Shown here: positions 34,970 through 44,858 of the stretch, piece by piece
How the letters are laid out: each line of letters begins with the position of its first letter
Position numbering within the stretch: position 1 is the stretch's first letter
Assembly (NCBI GenBank): GCA_030512335.1
Contig: JAULSU010000004.1
Location: 3,720,001 to 3,784,000 of the forward strand
DNA length: 64,000 bases
From: Immersiella caudata
Taxonomy: Eukaryota > Ascomycota > Sordariomycetes > Sordariales > Lasiosphaeriaceae
Direction: 5' to 3'
Program-made: the position numbers and the translations under genes
The notes under the pieces: model-generated
The model's database searches: none
Seen by the model: only the letters and a program-made list of their open reading frames with translations
Told to the model about the DNA's origin: nothing

Positions 34970-35597
34970 ATGGCTCGCAAGCGACTTGGCTCTCGCGCTC
35001 GTCTAGCGAAGCGTGCTCGCCAGGCCGTGAAGGCCACCAAGCCTGCCGCCTCGACCTCTGCCTCGACCTCTGACCCCTCCGGTGCCGTGACACAGGCATC
35101 TGGGCCTGAGTAAAACGCGTCGGCCACAATCTCGCAGGTGAGTGAAAATTTCTCGAAGGCCTTCGACCACGAGTTCTACGCATTTTTCGAAGATGCTGAT
35201 GCCCTGTATTAGTCGGCCAATAACATCGCCAATCTCCTCAACAGTAATCCCGCCGGCGTCAAGCGCCTGGAAGCGAAGATTCGAGGCCTTCAGCGTCAGC
35301 GGATGGCGCTGCGGAAGAAGGCGAGACACCTTCAAGCCACTCTGACGAGGCGTACCGTTGAGAGCTTTCAGGTCGTTGCCACGCTGAACAACACCCTCCA
35401 AGACAAGGATCGATGCATCGAGGCTTTGGAATCGACCGTCAGCAACGTCATCCGTGTGGTCAATGATCTTGTCAACCAGCCCCCGCAGGGCGCCGTGTAC
35501 GAGGTAAGGCTGCTCACCGTGTCCCACAATACAGAGTCAATCACCCGCTGACAACATACAGGCCGAGGATGCGCCGGAGGAGCTAGACAACATCTGA
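34970..35597 (+). pseudogene. Basic coiled-coil accessory gene with two in-frame stops
   Basis: ATG 34970 has a strong CCGCCATGG context and opens a frame rich in R, K and A (MARKRLGSRARLAKRARQ). It is interrupted by TAA at 35111 and TAG at 35210. It then runs on through an R/K/E/L coiled coil to 35503, where a good intron (GTAAGG, branch GCTGAC, acceptor ATACAG) leads to a last exon 35562-35597 ending in TGA. Between the stops the frame reads as amphipathic helix, so it looks coding. Alternatively a GTAAAA donor at 35110 and an AACAG acceptor near 35243 would remove both stops in phase (about 135 bp). The intact product would be a small nuclear-type basic protein. The choice between dead gene and spliced gene is open. 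Confidence 0.5.
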
Positions 35598-35834
35598 GAG
35601 AGCCATGGCATGAAGATGTCAGCAATGGAAAGGGCAATGTGATTTAGAACGATGACGGACCAGGGGCGGACCATTCGTCGAGGGGAGCCATTGTCAGCAC
35701 GAATCACTCAAGCACCAGAATGGTCAGGTCTCAGTTCTTCATCCAGGCAGTGTTTCTACCATTAACCGCCGGCATATATGTACATGGGACTTCCTGTCCG
35801 GACCGTATCTCGAGCGTTCATTGCCAGAATTCGT

Positions 35835-36239
35835 CTAGTGCTTCGCAGGGGCAGCCTTCTTCGCATCGTCTTCAGCGTGCTCAATGTACTTCCTGCGCGT
35901 GGGTTAGATAGGCCGGGTTCGAGACGAACTGGAAAGAGATAGGAACGAACTTGATGAAGTCAGCCTCGTCCGAGCTCGATGCGTTGAGAGGAGGAGTGGC
36001 GGGAGTCTTCGCGCTGCCGCCAACGAAAGCGTAGCTGGTGCCAAATAGTGTGGCGAGGGTAGCCATGGCGAGCTAATGGAGAGTACGGGTCAGTTCAGGA
36101 GGCTCAATGGCTTGGATTGAGGGGCAGTGGTGGACCCATCGAGCTGTCCAAGAGAAGCGCGACTGCGACGGGGATTCGGGGCGCAACTGACGTAGTGGGA
36201 GCCAACCTGGCGGCCGAAAATGTTGTAGGATTGAGTCAT
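35835..36239 (-). CDS. ATP19: Mitochondrial F1Fo ATP synthase subunit K
   Basis: Three small minus-strand exons, 36239-36192, 36072-35951 and 35892-35835, encode 75 residues. Introns: GTCAGT...TTAG (119 bp) and GTTCGT...CGCAG with a CTAAC branch (58 bp), both in phase. The start MTQSYNIFGRQVGSHY and the middle (one membrane-spanning stretch LAMATLATLFGTSYAFVGG) are followed by the acidic SSSDEADFIK and a basic tail. This is the layout of fungal subunit K (Atp19), an inner-membrane subunit linked to ATP synthase dimers. The yeast protein is 68 residues, so length fits. All three exons are too short to show up as long frames. Confidence 0.92.
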
Positions 36240-37002
36240 CTTGGCGGTCAAGTAGGGACGAAGCTCGAAACGGCGGGCTGGGAGTCCTGGCGGAGGCAAT
36301 TGGAGAGAGTGTTGTGGTTTGGCTGTCAGAAGTTGAAAACGACGCAAAGTCGGCAGCGTTCAATTGTCCAAGCTCTCCCGAAGTTTTACCGCACATCCCG
36401 GCTCGGCGCACGGGCAACATCTAAGCGACGAACTCCCTCTTGTTGCATGAAACGGGGCTGGAAGTACGAAGAACATTGACCTGCTGCTGCGATGTCCCGT
36501 TACTGTCTGAAGAGAAGAAAAGGGCTCCAAGAAAGGAGGAAGACTAGGCATGATCTCAATTGCCGCCGTTCACTTGGAGATCTCAGTCTGGCAAGCCCTC
36601 TTGATGTATATGCAGGAAGCGGGGCTTATCTAATGCTGACACAGTCAGCAAGTGTCGCATCTGGAGCCTACGTCACCAGCCCTGACGAGGAGCTCGATCA
36701 TGCGGCGCCTGGGTGCGACGATCAAAGACCCTCAGAACAGCGTCGATAACTGCAGAAGAGCCGCACCAATTGGAGAACTTGCGCTCAGCAATTGGTACCT
36801 TCGGTTGCCGTGAGGAGGTTCGAAATCGCAGCCGCAAGCATATCAAGTGCGTGGGCGGCTCTCGGGATCAAACCAGATCGGAACCTTTCGGAAAGTGCGG
36901 CATTGCTTGACGACTGATTCTTCTTGCGACGACACGTCAACTTCCTTCGACAACAACAACTACAACAACAACACTGCACCTTGAAATTTGACTGGAATCA
37001 AT
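36240..37002. other. Divergent promoter ATP19 / MTP18-like
   Basis: Two nuclear-encoded mitochondrial genes point away from each other over 763 bp. A (CAA)n-like stretch lies near 36950-36970 in the leader of the plus-strand gene. No gene is visible. Confidence 0.45.
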
Positions 37003-37967
37003 ATGTGGCCGTGGAGCAGCGGAGGCGGCGCCGACAAGCCCCCAGCGCCAGCGCAGGAATCTCCCCGCGAGACCCATGCGCCAGTCAGCACACCAGGCGA
37101 CGTGAAGAAAGCCGCCTCAGAGTTCGACCCCAAGAAGCTCCCCGAAAGAGAAAAGCTCCCACCAAAACTTCAAAAGATCATCGACCAACAAGACAAGGAT
37201 GACTTCTTCGACGATCTCGTCGAGGGCTAGTACGGCACCTTCCCCGCTTGCCCCCCTTGCTCTGTGTGCTAACCACGCCCATCAGTGTCCCACCCTCCAC
37301 CGAGTCCAACGTCCGCTACGCCGGTTACGCCGCGCGCTTCCGAACGATCCTCCTCTCCGCACACCGCTACGTCGCCTACACCTCCGACATTGGCGAGTCC
37401 TTCCGGCCCGTAGCCCACCCCTGGCTTGTGCGCGGCGCATATGGCGTGTCATGGGCATACATTCTCGGCGACGTCAGCTACGAGGGCTACAAAGCTTATT
37501 GGCACAACCAACGGATCCTGAACCCGAAACTCCAACTCACACCTCATCAGCAGCGCGTTCTCGGCGTCAACGATGCCACCAAACCCCCTGTCGTGCAGGA
37601 GCCCGTGCCGCCGGGCAAGGTCACCGCGCTGGAGGACTACCGGACAGTGATGTTGCAGCGTGGCATTTTCCAGAGCGTGGCGAGCATGGGTCTCCCGGCA
37701 TTTACGATCCACAGCGTGGTTCGATACAGCGGGCGGGCGTTGAAGGACGCGAAGAACAAGACAATCAGGACTTGGGCGCCCATTGGGCTGGGGTTAGCGG
37801 TTGTGCCTTTCCTGCCAACTTTGTTTGATAAGCCGGTTGAGAATGCGGTCGAGTGGGCGTTCCACAAGGGATTCTCCACGTTTGGTGGACATGAGGCTGT
37901 TGGGGAGGCACCGCTCATTGGGCGGGAGAAGCAGTTGAGTGAGAGGCCAAAGGAGAAGAAGTTATGA
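37003..37967 (+). CDS. Mitochondrial fission process 1 (MTP18) homologue
   Basis: Exons 37003-37229 and 37286-37967 encode 302 residues. The intron (donor GTACGG, branch GCTAACC, acceptor ATCAG) skips an in-frame TAG and makes a Tyr codon. The first 75 residues are polar and P/K/D-rich. From about residue 80 the MTP18 family core appears: VRYAGYAARF, SDIGESFRP, WAYILGDVSYEGYKAY, YRTVMLQRGIFQSVASMGLP, and a TM-like IGLGLAVVPFLPTLFDKPVE. The human family member MTFP1 is an inner-membrane protein affecting fission. Here the long polar N-terminus differs from the animal protein. It is divergently paired with ATP19. Confidence 0.92.
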
Positions 37968-38315
37968 GGGATTGGAGATAGGGGCCTACGGTGATGGGGC
38001 CTGGAAGATGCTATAGACTGTGGGTGGTGTATTGTACATATGAATCCCGCTCTCGACGCGAAAGTTGCATGGAGAACAGACGTAGATGATTCTATTTGTA
38101 TCTCGATGACTTCCAAATGACACATTATACTGCGTTCAAGAACATCCGCGCGAGTTCGCAGACCGAACTCTACCGAGATCTATCCTCCCTGATTCATGAT
38201 ACAGAGGCCCAGCCGTCATCAACATTGGTATCTATCACCAATAAAACTCAGCCATGCCAAATGCAAAACGCTATGCTAAAGTACAAGAAGATAACAAAAG
38301 GGGCACATGCCCCGT
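37968..38315. other. Convergent intergenic
   Basis: 3' flanks of the MTP18-like (+) and AN1 zinc-finger (-) genes. Nothing else is visible. Confidence 0.5.
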
Positions 38316-39284
38316 CTACATTTCAATCAGATCTGGCGGCTTTCCAACTCCCCTCAAAAGGACAATGGTATTCCCACTGACCAACGACGCGCCCAGCTTC
38401 TCATTGTACTCAAGAAGCCGCCCGCCTTCCACATGGAACACTCGTAACCTATCACGCTCATCGTTGGACTGGTTGTTGACGTTCTGCACCTGCAAGCTCT
38501 TGGCCGCAGCGTCCAGCACCCGCCCAACCACCCAGTCCTTGCTGTAAAAGAACTGCCCTTTGGGGAATTTCGCCTTGGCCGTCTCCGCCTCAGCCTCCAC
38601 ATAAAGGTATATCCGCTTCTCTGGCGCAAGCTTTTCATCCCCCTTGGCGCTCTTCTTCAGGTTGTTCACCGCGATGAGCCGCTGCGAGGCGCTCGACGGT
38701 TTCGGCTTGGGAAGTGTCCGTGTCGCTACCTCCTTGGCGGCTTCCTTCTTCGCGGCGCCCCAGAGTTTGAGGCGAGAGAGCGCGCTCTTCGCGCCGTCGA
38801 CGACGGCTGGGGTCGGTCGCGCTCCGATGGGGGTCTTATTCTTGCAGTCATGGTCTTCCTTGAGGCGGTGCTTGAGGCAGTAGTCGCGGTTGCAGGTGCT
38901 GCAGTGGACACCGGGAACGAGGCTCGTCCCGATGACGGTCTTGCAGCCGTCGTCGGCGCAGGGTTTTTGGGAGACGAAGTCTCGCATGCGTTTGCCTTCG
39001 CCGGCGGAGTGGCGCGCGAGCTCGGCTTGTCGCTTGCGCTCCGCCCAGGCACCGGCGTTAGCGCATGCGTGGGCGGATTCGGTGCGGTGGTCGAGGCAGT
39101 AGGTTTTTCGGCAGGATTGGCAGACGAAGGGGAGGAAGTCGAGCTGGTTGCAGTAGGTATATTGGCAGTGGGAGCCGATTAGAGTGGCATCGCTGCCGGC
39201 GCGGGTGTCTACGTCGGCCGAGGACATCTTGACGTAGCTTGTTTCGTCGGAGGAGGGCGGATTGTTGGGGTTTGGGGAGGCCAT
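38316..39284 (-). CDS. AN1-type zinc finger protein, ZFAND1/Cuz1-like
   Basis: Single exon, 322 residues from ATG 39284. Two AN1 fingers occupy about residues 35-90 (HCQYTYCNQLDFLPFVC...C) and 105-150 (KPCADDGCKTVIG...HCSTC...CLKHR). After a basic linker, residues about 225-320 form a ubiquitin-like or UBL-related beta domain (RIYLYVEAE..., SGNTIVLLRGV). This two-AN1 plus C-terminal UBL order is that of ZFAND1 and yeast Cuz1, cofactors linking Cdc48 and the proteasome under arsenite stress. The role is taken from the family. Divergent to RAD4. Confidence 0.9.
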   Translation of the reverse strand: MASPNPNNPPSSDETSYVKMSSADVDTRAGSDATLIGSHCQYTYCNQLDFLPFVCQSCRKTYCLDHRTESAHACANAGAWAERKRQAELARHSAGEGKRMRDFVSQKPCADDGCKTVIGTSLVPGVHCSTCNRDYCLKHRLKEDHDCKNKTPIGARPTPAVVDGAKSALSRLKLWGAAKKEAAKEVATRTLPKPKPSSASQRLIAVNNLKKSAKGDEKLAPEKRIYLYVEAEAETAKAKFPKGQFFYSKDWVVGRVLDAAAKSLQVQNVNNQSNDERDRLRVFHVEGGRLLEYNEKLGASLVSGNTIVLLRGVGKPPDLIEM

Positions 39285-40161
39285 GTTGAGGGAGGTGCTC
39301 GGGAGGTTTTATTCAGGGATGGGAGGAAGGCAGGGGAAAGGTTGCGCAAGCTGGTTCAGGGTTGTTGGCAATGGCTTGTGACTCGGCTGAGGTGAGCTGC
39401 TGGATCGTGGAGACAGCTCCGAGGTCGACGGAGGCGAGGTGTGGAAGGCAGCCGAAGGCGCTCGAGGCTGATGATTACGAGGCGAGGTTGCCTCGCCCAG
39501 AAACACCGAGAATGCACTGCCAACCCCACGTCTTGGCAGAGTATTTGGCTGCCGTTTGTGCCGTATTACTTTGGCGAGACGCCGCAGTCATGAAAAAATC
39601 AACCAAAAAAAAATCGAACACAATGTAGAATGCAAAGCTCGACACTTCGAATCATGATGAATTTGAAAAGTGATATTCTAATTTGGAGTACCGCTTGTTT
39701 GCCTGATTCTGCGGGCTGTTAAGTTGCGCTGTACTCCGCAGGAAGACCTGTTGGGTAGGTACCTAACGTCTGCAAGACCGAAAGTATCAAGAATCATGCT
39801 TCCAAGTGCTGGAATCTGGGCCAATGCCTGCTAACTGCATTTTGATGGCGACTCGGATAACGATGGGAGGAATTGGATCCGGCATGCGGCTCTGTGATAC
39901 GAGCGGGCTGACCTTCCTTGCTCATGTCCCAACTAGGCGGTTCATCCTGGCGATCAGCCCTGCGGCCTGGTTGCATGGTGGGGCAGCTAAAGACAGGGTT
40001 AGGGTGAAACGCGTCATTATTCCAAGGCGCGTCCCACTGGTTTAGGACCATTCTCAGCGAGCACAGCTGCTGTTCGCAAGAGCCTACCTTTAAAGTCAAT
40101 CACACTTCTCGAGCTTTGGGCTTCACCATGATTGCAGTTAGGACATATCTGCTTTTAGGAA
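39285..40161. other. Divergent promoter, AN1 gene / RAD4
   Basis: 877 bp. It includes A-rich runs near 39592-39612. No coding exon is supported. Confidence 0.45.
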
Positions 40162-43100
40162 ATGCCCCCTTACGTCCCGCGCAAGCGAATGCGCGACCAC
40201 TCGCCCCCCGCCGAACCCAGCAAAGAGAAGGGTAAAGCCAAGGCCGTCACTGCACCCCTGCGCAAACCGACCCTCTTCGATGATCTAGACGCTATCTCCA
40301 CTCCACGCTCCTCCACTCGCAACGGCTCTGCAGCCCAACTCATTGAAGACAGCCAAGACGACGAGAGCTCCCTAACGTCACTGTCTGATGCCGATTTCGA
40401 AGATGTGCCCCTCGCAAAGAGACGCAAGACTGCTGCTGAGGCAGACCCAGACGATGATGATGATGATGATAACGAGGATATAGAGTTTGAGGACGTCGGG
40501 GGGCTCCATGCCCCTCAATCTGCAGTGCCTGATGGATTGGCAGCTGGCGGCGAATTGGAGCTCGTTTTGACGAGAGACACGCGGATATCCCTGGCAAATG
40601 CGCTTGGGAAGAAGGGTCCCTCTAAGATTGAGCGCAGGATACGAGTGGCCGCTCATTGCATACATGTCCAGTCTCTGATGTGGCACAACGCACTACGGAA
40701 TGCCTGGCTATGCGACCCAGAAGTTCAAGGCGTGTTGCTCTCACACATCCCGCCGCGGCTGTGGGAGGAAGTGGACCGCTGGAGACGGAACAGCGGATTG
40801 GAGACTTCTGAGGAGACGCCCATGAAGAAACCGATGGCGAAGAGCAACGTAAAGGGGAAGGGGAAGGAGAGGCAGGGACGGGACTGGTGAGTGCAATTTG
40901 GAGTGTTTTTCTTCCCGTTTTGTCCTTTTTCTGTTGTCTCAGGAGCGAAAACTCTCTCTCGGCTCCCGAGACAGCAGAAATTTTCCCAAAAAGGACGTAA
41001 TGAGCTGATATTTGCCACAGGGGAGAGGCCGCTCAGCGGTTGGAAAAGGGGGCAGTGGATATGAGCCATGGCGATCCCCTCTTCAGGCTGATGAAGGCGC
41101 TCTCTTCGTGGTGGAAACAACGCTTCACCATCACGGCACCTGGACTACGGAAGATTGGTTACATGTCTCTCGAAAGGTTGGATCGCTTGACAAAGGCTTT
41201 CAAGCAAAACGAGGACGACCCTGAGAGATTTGGCGAGAGAATACGAAACCTGGAAGAGTTCAGCAAGTGCGCAGAAGAGTGCTGTGGCAGCCGAGACGTT
41301 GGAGCCCAGCTGTTTACGGCGTTGTTGAGGGGCCTTGGGCTTGACGCACGCATGGTTTCGAACCTTCAGCCGCTTGGCTTCGGGTGGAATAAGCTGGAGG
41401 AGGCGGAGCCCGAGGAGGAGAGCAACGGACTGGGCAGAGCCCCGGACAAGATCACCAACAATAATGCAGAGACACCAGTCGGAAAATTCGCTGCAAAATC
41501 GAAACCTCGCGGCCGCCCTTCCCGGCGAGCGAAAGAAGACGACTCAGATGCAGAGCTTGTGGCGGATATGGGCAGCGATGATGAGCTGGCCATTCAGCCC
41601 CAGCTACTGCGTAAGAAGCCGAAGAAACCAAAAGTATACGATAAAGACCTCGAGTTTCCGCACTACTGGACCGAGGTCTTGTCCCCGGTCACCAACAAAT
41701 ACCTTGTCGTTGACCCTATTGTCAAGTCTGCAATAGCCACAAACAGGGAGCTGGTGGAATCCCTCGAGCCACGAGGTAGCAAAGCAGACAAGGCGAGACA
41801 AGTTATCGCTTATGTTGTCGGTTTCTCTCCAGACGGGACTGCAAAGGATGTTACAGTGCGGTATCTCAAACGGCAAATGCTTCCCGGTCGAACAAAAGGC
41901 ATGCGGCTACCCATTGAGAAACTTCCCGTCTACGACCGCAATGGAAAGGCCAAGCGCTACGATATGTACGACTGGTTTAAGGTTGTGATGAAAGGCTATG
42001 CGCGAGGCGACAAGAAGCACCCCATCACCGAAGTTGACGAGGACGAGGACTCTACCGATCTCAAGCCAGCCAAACTGGAGAAGAAGGAGGTCAAAGAAGG
42101 CGACGAGACGCTGCAATACTACAAGCAGTCTAAAGAGTATGCCCTCGCGCGCCACCTGAAGCGTGAAGAGGCCCTTCTACCCGACGCCGAACCAGTCAAG
42201 ATGTTCAAGAACAAAGGGAAGGGAGTGCAGACCCAAGACGAACCAGTCTACCTGCGCAAGGACGTCGTGCAAGTCAAGAGCGCTGAGACATGGCATAAAC
42301 AGGGGCGCGCCCCTAAGGATGGGGAACAGCCCCTGAAGAGAGTCCCATATCGTGCGGCAACTACAAATCGCCGACGTGAAATTGCTGAAGCAGAGGCTGT
42401 TATAGGAGCGAAGGTGCTACAGGGGCTGTACAGCTTCGACCAAACTGACTGGATCATACCGCCGCCGATTGAGAATGGCATCATCCCCAAGAACGAGTAC
42501 GGCAACATTGACTTGTTTGTCGAGCACATGTGTCCCGAGGGAGCGGTCCACGTTCCCTACCGGGGTGCAATGAGGGTGTGCAAGCGGCTGGGTATTGATT
42601 ACGCAGAGGCAGTGGTCGATTTTGAGTTTGGACATCGCATGGCGGTGCCTGTAATCCAGGGTGTGGTGGTAGCTGAAGAGTATCACGACCAGGTCATGGA
42701 AGAGCTGGCCAAAGACGAGGCGGAGAAAGCCAGAAAAGAGGACGAGAAAAGGAGAAAGGCGGCGCTGGCTATGTGGAGGAAGTTTCTCATGGGGCTGCGC
42801 ATTGTGGAACGCATCAAGCAGGACTATGGGCAGAAGATAGGGGATGACGTTGAGGTGTTCGGTCGGAGCGGACGTATGATGGGTGATGACGGGGCCACTC
42901 AGGATGAGGATATGGGTGGTGGGTTCCTCCCCGAAGGTTACGAAGACCAGGGAGAGAGAACGACACAGGTAACCTCTGGGTTCTTCCCCGTGGCAGATGA
43001 GGACGACGGCGAGGATGGAGATCTCGAGGTCGACCACGGTGAGGGTGCTGGCCATCGACCAGCTGTGAAGGTGTCAGTCATAAGCACCAAGCCTAAACGA

Positions 43101-43202
43101 AAGACAGCTACAAAGGCGAATGCGTCGAGCTCGAGGCGGAGAAGGCGGCGCAAGGTCTCGTCCAGCGAGGATGAAGAGGACGAAGACGAGGAGAATGAAT
43201 AA
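40162..43202 (+). CDS. RAD4: Nucleotide excision repair protein Rad4/XPC
   Basis: Exons 40162-40886 and 41021-43202 encode 968 residues. The 134-bp intron (GTGAGT...GCCACAG) sits in a Trp codon. The N-terminal 240 residues are disordered, with an acidic run of nine D near residue 100. The transglutaminase-like fold covers about 160-460 (LFTALLRGLGLDARMVSNLQ; PHYWTEVLSPVTNKYLVVDP). Then come three beta-hairpin domains: BHD1 at about 612-660 (YALARHLKREEALLPDAEPV), BHD2 to about 725, and BHD3 at about 732-805 (NIDLFVEHMCPEGAVHVPY...GIDYAEAVVDFEFG). The tail is acidic then basic, ending in a serine/basic cluster. Rad4 with Rad23 recognises helix-distorting lesions and opens the duplex in the nucleus. 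Confidence 0.96.
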
Positions 43203-44858
43203 CAGGACGACGACGAGGCTTAGCTATGGAAAGTAGGGATATGACTCTTGTGACGAATGCTAGACGTGCTAGCTTCGAATCATTTTCTCGTCATAAGTGA
43301 TCTGGACGGAGAGTGGCTTTTGAATGATGTGGAACGTGTGGCTTTTTGGTAGCACAAATCCCTTTCCGCCCACTGAACTCGGCATAGCGCGTCTGGCGGC
43401 AGTGGCGAGACAAGTACGGTATCGAGGGTTGCGCAATTGTTGCTTGGAGTCCGACTCAGGCCACACGGTACGCAGCGTTTGTCTGCCAGCCGATTGCGAA
43501 TGCTTGCATCCCGTTTGCCTCGGCTGCGGATGCCCGCTGGAGGCATTTGGAGGGCCTTGCAACGCACCGCAGAGAGCTAAAGAAACACCCTTACAATTTG
43601 AGACGGTAGTGGCTGATGAGTGACTCGATGATGTTGTCATGAGCTTCCAAAGTTGGAGCTGAGCGAAGCTCTGGAGAAGCTTGCTGTTGGTCACGAACAG
43701 AGGCTTTCGGCACGAACCTCATAAAGTGAGCCGCATCGATGCACACAGCGGCGCTGCGCTCGTTTGTCGTCTCTGATTTTCGCGATCGCGGAATCGCAAA
43801 TTGGTTTTTCTTGGTAGATGTGACCAGTCGCCGCTCTCTTGCCTGGGCTGCCTGTCCAGTCCTTGGAGCGGGGAGAGCGGAAGGCGGGAAAAAGAAAGGG
43901 GATGACTGGTTGTAATTTGTTAAAGGTGCCAGCTGCCCAGGTGCGCTCTACCACAGCGCCCAGCGGATTACCTGGTGCGCTGCTAGCTGCCTGGGCTGTT
44001 AGTGTTAGAAGGACCGTGCATGTGCTCTGGGGGCGAGCCCATCGATCACGAGACCACCGTCTTGCTTGCCTTGCAGATGCCTCACAACTGCTCGCGCCGC
44101 CGCCGAGGAGGAGGCTCTCGCGTGTTTTTTCTAGATCGCACCGATAAACTGCTCCCCAGAACTGTTTATGATGGCGCGGACGCCCAAAGGAGGAATTTGA
44201 AGCCTGGTGCTGTTCGACGAATTGCCTTGGGCATCGAACTCAGCACGAAGTGCTCTTCGGCCTCCCCCGCCTTCTCCTCGAGGTGAGAGACTCAGGCTCC
44301 CGGCTTGCGGCGGATCTCAACTTCTTGACCGATGACCTTCGCGCTCGCCAGCCCGGTCCCCACTGGTGTTTTTTTTTAATCTGGTGCGGCATCGTTCTCG
44401 ACTCGACGCCGAGTCTTAAGTTCTTGGTTGTCTTTCGCTTTCCACACTTGCTCTCTTTCCACCACCAGCATTCTGTTTGCCAGAACCACGACAGCGATAC
44501 GCAGTCGCGCAACACCTTCCCAGTCAGCCGGGGGTGAGAATTTACTCTTACTATGGAGTACGACTTACTGTAAGTGCAAACTGAATTCTGCATGCTTCGC
44601 CTCCGCCGCCCTTCTCGATGGCGGCAACCTCCGGACGGGCTTGCGCCCGTAACCCTCATGATTTCCTTGGAATTAGCTTTATGGCGTTTTCACAAGCCCC
44701 GACTCACCTCGCTTGTTGGCGCGCTTGTCGCCGTTTCCTTCGTCTTGCGCCGCCGCCATGGCCCTCGTGAGCGTCATCCCCATTCACCATCTACCTACAC
44801 ACCCCGAGGCGCACATCCCCGCAGCGTCTCGTAGCCCCTCGAACATCGGCGCTTCACA
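43203..44858. other. Intergenic, leader of the RBR gene
   Basis: 1.66 kb. Open frames are short and on both strands. The last 400 bases are pyrimidine-rich with several potential donor/acceptor pairs, so a leader intron is possible. No protein is recognised. Confidence 0.4.
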
